DNA of 64,000 bases, taken from Antennarius striatus (Eukaryota; Chordata; Actinopteri; Lophiiformes; Antennariidae). Each line of letters opens with the position of its first letter. Within the stretch, counting starts at the first letter, position 1. A program made the translations under genes and the position numbers. The DNA is taken from assembly GCF_040054535.1 (NCBI RefSeq), contig NC_090792.1, positions 8,173,491 to 8,237,490 on the forward strand. Direction: 5' to 3'. Positions 1 to 12,900 of this stretch are shown in pieces. The notes below the pieces were generated by a model. That model did not search any database and was not told where the DNA came from. It saw only the letters and a program-made list of their open reading frames with translations.

Positions 1-1029
1 ATTTTTAAAGTTGGTACTGTTCTAAAATCTGTTACCATAAAATTTTAAAATTTTGTAGTACTGTATATGGATTTCAAATCTGGTACTATATGGATTTCAA
101 ATCTGGTATTGTTTTTGGGTGTACTACCATTTCAAAATGCTATTTGATTTCATTTCTACTCCAGAAATGAAGGAACTCTGCCCTGGAAGTTGGTACTGTG
201 TTGAATTCTGCCATTTAATGGTTTTCCAATCTGGTGATGTACAGTTTGTATAAAAGGGTTTCCATTTCATCTCCGGAAATTTGTGAGGGCATTCACTTGG
301 AAAGACCATTTCACAGTGAATTGCAACAGATCTTTGTCGGTAAGTTTTGCTCATCCTTTGCAAAACACATCTATATTAATGCATGTCTCAAGTAGTTAGT
401 ATCCTTGTGGACACTTGGACTCGATATTGGTCAATCACAATTGGTAGTGACCGTGATTATTGATAACACTGGCTCAGAAAGTACGTCAGTGGGAGAGGAG
501 GCATGTCTTGACATGTTTTTGTGTAGCAAGAAGTAACATTATAGACTTGCACTGGGTGAAACCTTCGAGAAAAGGGCTTGTAGACCACTTGTCTCATTGT
601 AAACAGGTATGGCAAACTTCTAAATCTCGTATTTATTCTGCCATTCCTTTTCTTTGCTTTTCTAATTTGCCATTAACATTAAATCATACTTTTTGTTTGC
701 AAGATACTGCCACTGTCTTTGTGCTTCTGCTGGACAGGTGGGGAACAAGCATGGAAGACAGGAAGTCCAAAGGCCTGAAAATCCCGCCTCCACTTCAGCA
801 ACAACAGCACAATATGGACTGGAAATTAAATCTGGCCTATCTGCCACTCTCTCTCTCTGCGTGTCTCTTTTCCTTGCCCTGTCCTATCCTCAGCTTATTT
901 CTTTTTCACCCAACCTGTCAAGGCAGATGACTGCCCTCCAGAGTCTGGGTCCTGCCTGGAGTTTCTTCCTCAATGAGGGAGTTTTTCCCCGCCACCGTGG
1001 CTTATGCTGTCTCTGGAGGGTTCTGTTGG

Positions 1030-1112
1030 TTTTCTGTCTGTTAAAGCACGTTTAAATGTCTGCCAATGTGATTAAGTGCTGTATAAATAAAATTTGATTG
1101 ATTGATTGATTA
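1030..1112 (+). repeat. 3' tail of a fish LINE/SINE ending in (ATTG)n
   Basis: The stretch reads as an AAGTGCTGTATAAATAAAAT-type end followed by short ATTG repeats. This matches the generic 3' tail of dispersed fish retroposons as I remember it. Only the tail can be recognised; the body upstream is too diverged to assign. Confidence 0.5.
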
Positions 1113-2129
1113 TTTTGTATGACCATTTACCAGAGATTTATAGCAACTTCATTTGACAATGTGCTAATCTAAGTATCCAGTGCTGTGAAAATATTCCAGT
1201 CCGGTCTCAAGTTGTATTTAAAATTCAATTGCATTTCATTTTTCTTTGTATAACAGCATTTAGAGATGACCACCTTGTCATAAACATGTGCAGAAGCCAG
1301 ATAGAATACCCAATCAACTAGGACTTCAAATAGAAGGAAAGAACAATCAAATGCATTAATCCAAACAGGTAACAAAGGACCGTACAATACATGTACCTGC
1401 AGAAGGAATGACTGTTACTTAAACTGTTATGTTAGTAACTTTGTAGGTTGGTAAGGTAGTCTTAATTACAATCATCTTAGTTTTCTGCTGTTGCAAGAAT
1501 TCAGACAATGATGGAGATGAGAATGTAAATGACAAACAAAACCCCATACTTATTCAATAGAGTTTTAAAAAATGTATATACATTATGCCTGCAAAACAGT
1601 GGTGAAATCTCCAGAATTGCAGATACAACATAATAATGCCAGTTATCAGATGTTGTTTGCCAAGCTTGCCTATTCCCCCTTACCTGATGCATCATACATC
1701 TCATTTCAGCTGAAATGACAGGACAGGTGGGAGACAGAGCTGTGTACAGGAGGAAAAGGAAACCGTAGCCTGGGAGTTACATATGTCTAAGTTATGTAAC
1801 ATTATGGCTGACTATTTATTGAGAACCAAAAAATTGTCACTGTTCTTGGTGCTTTTCTTTGAGAGAGGCGGGTTGATGGGGGTTCCAGTTATTTTCTGTG
1901 ACTTCAAATGATACTGACATCCAATATACAATTGGCGGATTAAAGTTTGCAGTGGAATATGATGTCAGAAGTAGAATGTGAGTTTCTTCTTTTAGATATG
2001 ACACCTTGTTGTGAAGTGCTTTTTTACATCATTGACTCTCTTATACCACAACATTGGAAGACTTCACAATGAGATGGCAAAACCAGTATACACACTGATT
2101 AGTGCACACTGACTTTGTGAACTCTTGAC

Positions 2130-2275
2130 CATCGCGTGTTTGTCTCTCTGTGGCTCCGCGGTGCACTGGCATCACGCCTGGAGTTTCCCTCGCCTCACGC
2201 CCTCCCTCAGCTGCGATAGACTCCCATGACCCACAACAGCGAAACAAGTGGATAGACAATAAATGAATGAATGAC
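2130..2275 (+). repeat. Degenerate RTE-type/SINE 3' tail ending in (AATG)n
   Basis: The segment has a CpG-containing body, the phrase GATAGACTCCCATGACCCAC, and ends AATAAATGAATGAATG. This is the layout of the 3' ends of RTE-mobilised fish retroposons, in which a 'gataggctccag...cgacc' block precedes short tetranucleotide repeats. The family cannot be named from this fragment. Confidence 0.45.
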
Positions 2276-3361
2276 TTTTAATGACTTTCTAGTTCAGTTG
2301 TTTCAGTTTATTGGCATTTGATATGAGTTATAATGTTTCCTATTCTATTTAAGAACACTGATTTAAGATTAGTAAACAGTACGTGTAGGATACTGTGTAC
2401 AGTGAGAATCAAGTATAGAGATGGTACAAACTACTTTAAAAAGTGAACAAGTAAAAAAAATATTACAGTACCTTTGTGTCACCTTGCTAAGACATACTTC
2501 TCAGTCTCATACTATTACTTACACAGTATTACTTCTAAATGAGAGATAGCCTCATTTAAAAGGATGTAATTACTGAGCTGCTGCCAAAAGACAAGATCAA
2601 GAAAGTGATTTTTTTTTTATTTTTTACTCTGTATGCTCCATCTCAAATGCGATTCAAGTATTTCCAGCAGCATTCAGGTCAGCCATGGAAGTGTTGATTG
2701 TCATGGAGCCATACGTCATTGGAATAACAGAGGGAGGGTGTTTTTTTTTCTCCACTCCCTCCATTTATCAGTCGCATGAATCCAGCTACTGCATGAACCC
2801 TTACGTCACATGTTAAAACTCAGCCTCTTGTGTTAACTATGCCTCCGTGTCCTCTGCAGTAATCAAAGCAGTTGATCACACATCCAGACAACCTCAGACA
2901 GTGTTTGGGTCCCAATCAGACTGGAGGAACTCCCACTCCCTCTGTGGTTTACACCCATAATAATCCCGCGTCAGTCAAGAAATGTCTGTGCAAACACACA
3001 TGTGCTGCTTTCAGAAGTCTCCCTCACACATAAACAATCTCTCTTCATCTCCCCTTTTTTGTCCGTCCAATTCTCTTATGCATAACACAAACACAAAAAG
3101 CACATATTCGGGAGCAGTGGGGTAGACCCATGTCCGCCTGTTTCTGATTACTCTGATTGGCTAGTGAGGTTGAGGAAATACTTGACAGCTGAATCTGGGA
3201 TAGCAAAACTGACCCTGGTGAAAAATGAGTGGAAACCCCGGCAAGCACCTCAGTGAGAGAACTCAGGGTATGCCCTCTTAGTGTGTGTGCAGGAGTATTT
3301 GAGTTTAGTCTGTCTTGCACTGTGAATCACTCATCCCCTCTTTCTGCAGCGCAAGTACACA

Positions 3362-3479
<118 letters not shown>

Positions 3480-4084
3480 AAGAGCCTGAACCTGAGCCTG
3501 GCTGACTCACCAGGTGATGCCAAGTGTGAGTGAGCGGCTGGAGAAATGGAGCACAGAGGTGACGAGTCAAGAAACCATCTCAAGCCAGACAGAATCAATC
3601 AATCACATCGCCTCAAGGAGGTTGGAAAGCAGTTTAAGTGGTCATTCGGTCACACATAAGGAAATATACAGGGTAGCCCATGGAAGTAGATATGAAAGCT
3701 GGAAGAAAAGAAAATGCTGGCAAAGGCCACAAAGGGCTTTGAGGTATTTATAACCGATCCGGTATCTACAGTATACTGTTTTTCATTGTCTTAATGGCAA
3801 ACCCTCAAAACTCACACTTTACGAGGCAGATGTCACAAATCACTCTTCTGTATTCAAAATACTAAAGCACTTAGTAGAGTTCATGTCTCTGCCAAGGTAC
3901 AACAGGCAAGACGGGCGCCATCAGGATTGCTGCACTCAGGGTTAGAGTTAGAATAAATAATAAGTCCACCTTTTTTATTTACAGAATCACAGGTTCCAGC
4001 CTCTTTAGGAAAACGAACTCTTTCCACTTGGTTTTATAGTAAGCTGAGGAGTAACACACAAATTTCCTTTTTTGTACGTTTTGT

Positions 4085-4400
4085 TTTGTTTTTCCTTCTT
4101 CTTACTATTACCGTTAGGGGTCGTCACATCAGATGTCTACATCCCACCCTGTCTGCTCTATAATTCTGTCACTACAACCTGCTGCGCGTTCTCCCTCAAC
4201 ACTTCCATAATCCCACTCTTTAGAGCTCCTTTTCTCCTCTTACCTGGCAACTCCATCCTCATCCCCCTGATATATCTCTCAGCCCTCCATCTCAATCATG
4301 CCTCTCCCTTTAATTCCAAACTGCCTTCCTGTACTATTCCTGCATATCAAAAAAGACTCGTCTTCATCTACACAATTTGGCCTGCACCCTCTTCTTGACC
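4085..4400 (-). mobile_element. Old degraded RTE-like LINE fragment
   Basis: The plus strand opens with CCGTTAGGGGTCGTCACATC and continues as pyrimidine-rich text. It runs parallel to the 3' ends of the RTE copies at 29.8 kb and 61.3 kb (AGGGGTCGCCACAGCGAATC, then 'cctccatc'). So it is probably the 3' part of a minus-strand RTE element, heavily mutated. The 108-aa plus-strand frame over it is the reverse complement of this remnant and not a gene. Confidence 0.45.
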
Positions 4401-4589
4401 AGTTTCTTTTGTAGCTGAAACTTTTTGAACTCAACTACCTTCACCACCTCAACACCTTGCAACTGCCCTAATCTAATGACCTCCTTCTCAACTAACTTTC
4501 ATTTCCTTATTCAACCTAAAAAATCCTTACATCCAATGTTTAGAACAATAAATGTTGCTTAAACTCTCTGTAAATCCAGATTAACTCTA

Positions 4590-4619
4590 AAATTACTGCT
4601 GTTTACACAGCAGTAATTT
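4590..4619. repeat. Perfect 13-bp inverted repeat (hairpin)
   Basis: AAATTACTGCTGT is followed by a 4-nt loop (TTAC) and its exact complement ACAGCAGTAATTT. Flanking TTAAC (4581-4585) and GTTAA (4621-4625) extend the symmetry after a short mismatch. It is too short for a microRNA precursor and could be a MITE remnant. Confidence 0.85.
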
Positions 4620-7600
4620 GGTTAAAATTGAAAGCTTTTGCATTGCACTTTTAAACCTTGGTACCAAAAACGGCAAGCACGGAGGGGGGGTAGTGTCATT
4701 TTTGTTTTCAGTCTGAACTATTTTCCATGGTGACAGTAGAGGGAACATTTTCAAAAGATTACTCTCTGGATTCTTATTTATCTTTTAAACATAACATTTT
4801 TAAAAATGAAAACTTAATCTTGCTAGTCACAGCACTTTTTTATATAATTTGGTTAAGGAAGAATATTTAAAGTAAAATTTCACCCCAAAAAACATTTTCT
4901 TCTCAACAATCTACCCAGGACGACAGCAGTACAAAAAAAAATATCTACCAAGTGCTTTGTGTGGCTGAACTTTAACTATGTTCAGGTTAAATGTCCACCA
5001 CCATGATTTCTTGTATTAGCATGCATAAATATGGTAACTAATAAGCCCTTAATGGCAAGCATTGTTAACCACAAACCACAATGCTGAACAAAAAAAATCC
5101 TTTTGTCTAATGATTTTTAACGCTAGAATTGATCCCAACAATGATAATTATTCATCATAAAAAGTCATCCAATAATTGCTGAGATATTTTAGTGTAGAAC
5201 AGATCTTTCACATCAGTTGCCAAGTTTTAGGAGAGGAGCATGCAGGAACATGATATGTAGCGTAAAAGTCAGGATTCTGGCTGTATGTTATTATGTCTCG
5301 TTGGAGTTGTTGAAGCAGATGAAAACACATGTGCGTGAATCACTGCTGACACAGCTGGAGACGGTGACTCATATGAGCAGAGTGATGTACTTGTCCACAC
5401 ACACAGACAGTAGTCACCCAAACACAACTTTTAGTGATGAATAAGAATGACCCAGACTCATCAGGTTGGATGTCATCTCGACCAGATAACTTCAGGAATA
5501 ACTTCTCTCTAGTGAGATGACTGAGAAGACACTGAGCCCTGCTTCCTTTTTCTGTCCCCTTAGATTTGTGGGTCTTGTATGTGCAGGGTCGCCTGGGGGT
5601 TGTGTAAATACACAGTAATTCTGGGTGGGAAGGAAGCTCAAAGGGATTTTCCATGACCAGGAGAGTGAATGGAGCATGTCTTGCCAAACAGACGCATCAT
5701 ATTCCTCCCGATTGCATTCATTTAGGTAACATCTCCACAGAGTTGAAGGCTTTCCCTGCTATTCATCTTTGCTGTCGCTACAACCCCCAACTTCTGCTAC
5801 GACACCATCAACACTGGGTTTCCATATGATGTGGTCTGTCATCCGGGTGGTGATTCTTTCCTACTGATGTCATCTGGAGCAGCACCACAGGGAGCAATTT
5901 GGTATTTCTGTTTTTGGAATAAATGTTTTACTAAAACGAAGCATAAATCTTGGCAGTAGAACTTCATAAGCACATTACCCTGAATAAGTACAGGTACAAA
6001 CGTCAACTGTAGAGTCTTTATTATGCAAATGATCACTACAGCATCATATCAAGGCAAAGATGTAAAAGTTTTTTGATAAAATCTATTTAACTACATATTT
6101 TGCTCTATTCTGTTCCTTTTCTGAACATTCATGCAAAACCTGTTGTTGGTGCTGCTTATTGGAACAAACTGGAGGCTACATCCTTGCCTCTTGTCATAGC
6201 AAATCCGACAGCAATACTGCGTGTTTCTCTAATAGCTCCCATCAGGAGCAGGCTCATAAATAAGCATCTCCTTCATTTGTTTCCTCCCTATTTGCGTATG
6301 TTTGGCTGTTGAGTTGCCATTTATCCTCTCAAAGCCACACTGAACGTTGTAAATATTAATGAATGTCATTAGACTTAAGTCCTCTGAGTTATTAGTTTGG
6401 ATTTCTGTGTATTTTTGAGTAAGGTATCACTCGGCCAGCTCCAATGAGTTTTGGCAGAAACAGAGATGATTCATTTCTACAGAAGTTTCGCTTTGGGAAA
6501 TGTAACATTTTGTTCTTTCAATGCCATGTTACTGCTCACAACAACATGACAAAGTGTTGAAAGATGTGCCTCAAAGACATAAATTTCTCATGTGTCCTCT
6601 GGTACACTTGTTTTCTAAGAAAGGCTTCCTTCAATTCATCGTAAAATATTTCATCCTCTCTTCACAGTACTTAAACTAAACATGCTGTCTTTTAAGGTCA
6701 CAATATCAAGGTGGTTGCCTTACATAGTAAATGCATGACATCATGACTAGTGTATGCCCCTGATTGATGTCTGTTTTTATAGCCTGACCCACAACATGAC
6801 TGCGGTTAGTAGGTCATTTGTCATGACCTTTATGTGTGCCTTGTTATTCCATGTCAATTTATGTTGACAGCTGAGTCACAGTTTACTTTAATGATATTAT
6901 TATGTACAGTCAGCAACATACACAGGCTGCATCAGGCCATTTTTGATGAACATCCTAAAAACATTTATCAAAACTACCATTTTAAAAACAAACATCACCC
7001 TCATAATGAAGTAATCAGCTCTTATTTTCAGTTAACAGTAAAAATATTAAATCAGAGACACGTATAGTTTTGAAGGCAAAAGTACTGACTGTTCATTATC
7101 AGTTGTACGGGTTGGTGCGCTCATCCGTGATTCGAATGTTACCATTTTGATGCCAATCTTGCCATCTAGTGTTAGTAAGTGGTACTACAGAATTTATGTT
7201 TTTTACTTTAAACAAACTTCCATTAAATAGACAAAAAATTTTAATAGTAATATTATGGAATTTATTCATTTACAATTTAGGTGACTACATTATTTTCCTG
7301 ACCATTCAGTCTTCACACTCCTGGTGTGTGCACGGCCAGTTATTTAAGATAACAGAAAGAGTCACTGTGGTCACATATGGATAATACTGAGAACATCAAC
7401 TGCTAAAGATGGATTTTTAATGTCTCTTTTCTGGAAATGTGTATGTTTTTTGTTGTTTTATTTATTAACTTATTTTTTGTTCTGCAACTCTTAACTTTTA
7501 AGCATAGGGGAAATCCTTGCATCCATTTTAATCACAGTCCAATGAGGCAACATGTTCCATAGGTATGCAGGTATGTATTTGTTTTTGCGTAACAACTCAT

Positions 7601-8317
7601 AGTCTTCGCTTCACTCCTGGTCTGCTTTCATTTAGGGTAAAAATGTTTTATTGCCGTTTGAGGGAAATCACTCTTTTTCCAAATGAGCCTTATGAAAACA
7701 TGTTAGATGTAAAATCCAGACTTCCACTGCTATAAAAACACAAAACAGTAAGTCAGCATATTTCTGTAAAAGACTTGGAGGAGGAGTGAGATTGACTTCC
7801 AGTACTTCTACAGAGCAGATGTTCACTGGAACCAGGCTTGATCTCATTAATCCTGCTTCCATATTTGCAGTAGTGAACTATTGGGGATTAACTGATGGTG
7901 CCCACCAAAAATACTTGTTTTAGTCAGCTTCCCTCTATTGGAGACTAAACATCAAAACTGATTGAAAATCCAAACGTAAATTTTGGGCTAATGGGATGAA
8001 AAAATAATCATGTCAATGTTAACATTACGCAAAATAAAACCTACCTTGGACATCTTAACAATAACATTCGTATTTCATCATAAATCAACAACACCAGAGC
8101 TGATTTCTCGCCTTTTAATGATTTATGATTCTGAATTTCATGACATATCAGGTAGTTAAGGTAGACAATCACCCTCTAAATGATCAAACAAGGCATTTTC
8201 CTGCCATTTGTACATTGTAACCTGGTCAGGTCTGGCCTATTCAAGTAGGACTCTTTTAGATCAACACGAGTGAAAACTTATGGAGGTCAAAAATAATGAC
8301 ATTTGACAGACATTTCT

Positions 8318-8392
8318 CCAGCCCCCCGTGACCTCTGACAGTGGATAAAGCTGTGATTAGAAAATGGATGGATGGATGGATGGATGGACATA
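8318..8392 (+). repeat. RTE/Rex-type 3' tail with (GGAT)n
   Basis: A 'cccccgtgacc...gtggataaagc...agaaaatggatggatggatgg' layout ends in about five GGAT units. RTE-clade elements such as Rex3 end in short tetranucleotide repeats of this kind. Only the terminal part is recognisable, so it may be a SINE using an RTE tail. Confidence 0.5.
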
Positions 8393-8925
8393 GGAGGTGA
8401 AGGATAAATATTACTTTACTTGTTACTTTGTAGATAAATATGCTTGGATTCAGTCAAAATTACTATTTACATACAAATTCACATGAAACCATGTGTATAT
8501 GTCAAGTGTCAGGAAATAAATGCTTTATATCAAGATTTTATTGTATAGTTGAACATTCTGGGACATGAAAAACACCTCAAGCAAAAATGTGATTATTGAT
8601 GATGGACCTTTTGTCTTGTGCTGGTCCAATGAAGCACACAAAGACACCTGCGTGAAGAAAGTGAGCAAAGTCCCCACAGCATCATGGGCTCTTTCAATTT
8701 GATCTGGGAAAAAAATTAATCTAATATCCCATTAGATAATTTATTTATTTTTATTTTTATCAGGCGTGTTTCCTGATGATCCGCTAAGGATGATGATTCT
8801 ATCACTTTGACAGAGGGTGTAGAAAAACAGAGCCCACTGTCACCTGTAAGCAACATGTATGTGACAAAACTATAAGAACTGAAGCCCAATGATGGCAGTG
8901 CTGTAATGACAGGATCACATCCCTT

Positions 8926-9050
8926 CTTATCTCATCTTATCTTATCTTATCTTGCCTTGCCTTGCCTCGCCTCACTTCACCTCCCATCACCTCATCTCAT
9001 CTCTTCTCATCGCATCTCACCTCACCACATCTCATCTTTTCTCATCCTGT
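8926..9050. repeat. Degenerate pentanucleotide repeat, (TTATC)n drifting to (TCACC/CTCAT)n
   Basis: The tract starts as clean TTATC/CTTAT units and grades through CCTTG, CCTCG and CTCAT units. This is a single array with stepwise unit mutation. It lies just 3' of cd109 and next to a potential poly(A) signal of that gene. Confidence 0.8.
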
Positions 9051-9060
9051 TGATGCTGTC

Positions 9061-9066
9061 TTTATT
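9061..9066 (-). terminator. Possible poly(A) signal of cd109
   Basis: TTTATT on the plus strand reads AATAAA on the transcribed strand, about 450 nt after the cd109 stop. It is the first canonical hexamer I noticed downstream. No downstream GU-rich element was verified, so this is a candidate only. Confidence 0.35.
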
Positions 9067-9517
9067 CATGTCATTTTGCTTTAGTTGATTGCATAAAAAA
9101 ATTTCTCAAAACTTAATAAGTAACAAAATCTAAGCTGTTATTGTCACTTAACATAATCTACCCAAGCAACAAACAAAAATAATCACAGTGCTGAGTTTTT
9201 AAATCCATTGTGTCAATTTTATACTTGTTAATGTGTAAACCTAAATAAGCTAGTGACCACATAAATAATATGTAGGAGAACTTAACAAGTTTCCAAAGAT
9301 GGTAGTTACTTATTTATCCAGCATTTAAATCAGTACTACAAACAGTAGAAGGCCCTGCATTATACGAAAGAGCAGGATGTAAACAGGCCTGTAAGTATTA
9401 CAATCATTTGTCAGCATATTATTAAAGAAAGATAACATTGGTTTTAAAACAGTTACAACTGCTTAAAATGCACATCATTGTGTGCACATGTCCATAAAAA
9501 TGTCCCATTTACTCAGA

Positions 9518-9967
9518 CTAAAGCACAACAAAAAAGCTGCTGATGCTGAGGAACAGGCTTAGCAGGCTGTGGGCAGAACTTCTTATTGACCCAGATGACA
9601 TTGACATGGGGACGGGGATGCAGCGATGGCAGTCTCTACCACAGAAGGCACAGGAGTTCATGCTGTGAAGAATATCTGAGTTGTATAATCTCGTTGCTTT
9701 CCTCACTGTGACATAAGGAGATAATCACGAGGCGGTAATCATTAGTTCATGACATCATGACATCACCGGCCAGCAATGGAAACACAAACCATATTTTAAC
9801 ACCATCAGTGTTGAAACAATTTTTTTTTTTTTGGATGCAGGAGACACATGGAGACTGCACTCACTCGGTTCATAGTAGTCATACACGCGCACTACGGCAT
9901 CATGCACCAGGGCCACTTTGTAAATTCTAATGAATGGAAGTTGGATGCAAACCACCGACTTGGTAAT
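9518..9967 (-). CDS. cd109: cd109 exons 31-32: C-terminus with GPI-anchor signal
   Basis: Exon 31 (9865-9967) ends in VYDYYEP and uses a strong donor (CGA|gtgagt). Exon 32 (9518-9705) continues [11 protein letters not shown], then a Cys-containing stretch ([12 protein letters not shown]), then a small-residue region ([10 protein letters not shown]). It ends in the hydrophobic tail [16 protein letters not shown] directly before the stop. Hydrophobic tail with no cytoplasmic residues plus a small-residue omega region is the classic GPI signal. This separates CD109 from secreted A2M proteins. The two exons lie 3.4 kb from exon 30 because of the Rex3 insertion. Confidence 0.9.
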
Positions 9968-12900
9968 CTGGAAATGGAAGCAAAAAACATGAAGAATTCC
10001 AGGTGTTATATTCAATTAACACAATCATTACATCTCGCGAAGTGGTGATGTATTGTAAATGTCAGTGTTTGTGTGTTTGTCCGTCCGTCTGTCCGTCCAT
10101 CCGTCCGTCTGTCTGTCCGTCTTGTCTGTCCACCAAATATCTTCACGACCGTTGCAGATAGAAAGATGAAAGAAAAAGCACATTACTAAGGCGGCAAAGG
10201 GGATGAAAATGAGATGATGACCTTGACCTTGAGAAAACCAGGTCAAGGTTAAATTTCGACTTTTTAAATTTTTTTACACATATCTTAGGAACTAGATACG
10301 ATAGAAAGACGAAACAAAAGGCGTGACATTCACGGAGGCAAGGGGCTGAAAATTAGATTACAACCTTGACCTTCAAACCTAGGTTAAATTTTCACTTTTA
10401 TACCGTTTTAAGTACACATCAAGCATTCATTGCCGCAACCATTGTGAAAGCAGGTCGGGGTAAAATTTTGAATCCAGGGTTGTCACAGGATGTTACAGTC
10501 TCTAACTGCCTTGATTGTTATCTTCATCCATCCATCTTCCACCTGTTATCCGTAGTCAGGTCGCGGGGTCAGCAGCTTCAACAGGGAGCCCCAAACTTCC
10601 CTTTCCCCGGCCACATCCACCAGCTCTGACTGGGGTATCCCAAGGCATTCCCAGGCCAGTGTTGAAATATAATCCCTCCACCTGATCCTGGGTCTGCCCC
10701 GAGGTCTCCTCCCAGCTGGATGTGCCAGAAACACCTCCCTAGGGAGGCGTCCCGGAGGCATTCGCACCAGATGCCCAAACCACCTCAACTGACTCCTTTC
10801 CATGTGAAGGAGCAGCAGCTCTACTCTGAGCTCCTCGCGAACAGCAGTGTTTCTTACCTTATCTCTAAGGGAGACACCAGCTATCCGCCTGAGAAGCCCA
10901 TTTCCACCGCTTGTATCCACGATCTCGTTCTTTCAGTCATGACCCATCGCTCATGACCATAGGTGAGGGTAGGAATGAAGATTGAACGGTAGATGGAGAG
11001 CTTTGTGACAACAGTGCGGTAAAGCGACTGCAATACTGCTCCTGCTGCCCCAATTCTCCGTCCAATCTCAAGCTCCATTGTTCCCTAACTTGTGAACAGG
11101 ACCCCAAGATACTTAAACTCCTTCAGTTGTGGAAGGACCTCATTCCCCACTCGGAGAAGGCAGTCCACTGGTTTCCTGCTGAGGACCATGGCCTCAGATT
11201 TGGAGGTGCTGATCCTCATCCCCGCCGCTTCACACTCGGCTGCAAACTGGACCAGTGAGTGCTGCATGTCACAGGCCGATGACGCAAACAGGACCACATC
11301 ATCTGCAAAAAGCAGTGATGCAATCCTCAGGCCACCAAACTGTAAAGCCTCCTCACCACGACTACGCCTCGATATCCTGTCCATGAAAATCACGAACAGA
11401 ATTGGTGATAAAGCGCAGCCCTGGCGAAGGCCAACAGCTACTTGGAACAAGTCCAACTTACTGCCGAGAACCCGAACGCAGCTCTCACTTTGGGTGTACA
11501 GGGACTGGATGGCCCTGAGGAGAGGCCCCCTCTCCCCATACTACCACAGTACCTCCCACAGTATATCTCTGGGGAAAATCGTACGCCTTCTCCAAGTCTA
11601 CAAAAAACATGTAGACTGGATGGACATACTCCCAAGCCCCCTCTATGATCCCTGCGAGAATAAAAAGCTGGTCCGTTGTTCCACGACCAGGACGGAACCT
11701 ACATTGTTCCTTCTCAATCCGAGGTTCGACAATCGGCCGGACCCTCCTTTCCAGCACCTTGGAGTAAACTTTCCCAGGGAGGCTGAGGAGTGTGATGCCC
11801 ATGTAGTTGGCACACACCCTCTGGTCCCCCTTTTTAAAAAGAGGAACCACCACCCCAGTCTGCCACTCTTTCAGCACTGTCCCAGACTTCCATGCAATGT
11901 TAAAGAGGCGTGTCATCCATGACAGCCCCTCAACACCCAGAGCCTTCAGCATTTCCGGGAGAATGTCATCAACCCCCGGGGCTTTGCCATCGTGAAGTTG
12001 TTTAACTACCTCGGCGACTTCGCCCCGAGAGATTGACTCTGATCCCCCATCATCCTCCAGCTCTGCCTCTGCAACAGAGGAAGGGTCAGTTGGGGTAGTT
12101 GGATTCAGGAGTTCCTCAAAGTGTTTCTTCCACCGACTAACAACCTCCTCAGTCAAGGTCAACAGTGTCCCATCCTTGCTGTATACCGCTTGGATGGTCC
12201 CCCATTTCCTCCTCCTGAGGTGTCGGACAGACCTCCAGAACAATTTTGGTGCCGTCTGATAGTCCTTCTCCATGGCCTCTCCAAACTCCTCCCACACCCT
12301 CTGTTTTGCCTCCATCACAACCGGGGCTGCAGTCCTTCTGGCCAATCGGTACTCTGCAACTGCTTCAGGAGTCTCCAGGGACATGCCCCTGAAGGCCTCC
12401 TTCTTCAGTCGGACGGCTTCCCTGACCACCGGGGTCCACCACGGTGTTCGAGGGTTACCGCCCCTTGAGGCACCTAAGACCTTGAGACCACAGCTCTCAG
12501 CTGCAGCTTCAGCAATGGAAGCTTTGAACATCGACCATTTCGGTTCAATGCCCCCAGCCTCCACAGGGATGCAAGAGAAGTTCCTTTGGAGGTGTGAAAT
12601 GAAGGCCTCACGGACAGAGTCCTCCTCCAGACGTTCCCAGTTCACCCGCACTACCTGTTTGGGCTTACCAGGTCTATCCAAAGGTTTCCTCCGCCAACGG
12701 ACCCAACTCACCACCAGGTGGTGATCAGTTGACAGCTCTGCCCCTCTCTTCACCCGAGTGTCCAAAACATACAGTCAAAGGTCAGATGTTTGTTATCTGC
12801 ATGTCTTAATATCCTGTGCTATATGTAATATAAAACACAAAGTGTTGGTCATGGTCTAGGTAGCTACGTATCTAATCTCTGTAATATATTAGCCATGACT

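Noticed and set aside
460..930. 156-aa plus-strand frame near the window start
   Set aside because: Low-complexity Leu/Ser-rich text without family resemblance, beside a retroposon tail.
11092..11922. 276-aa plus-strand frame
   Set aside because: Antisense shadow of the Rex3 reverse transcriptase.
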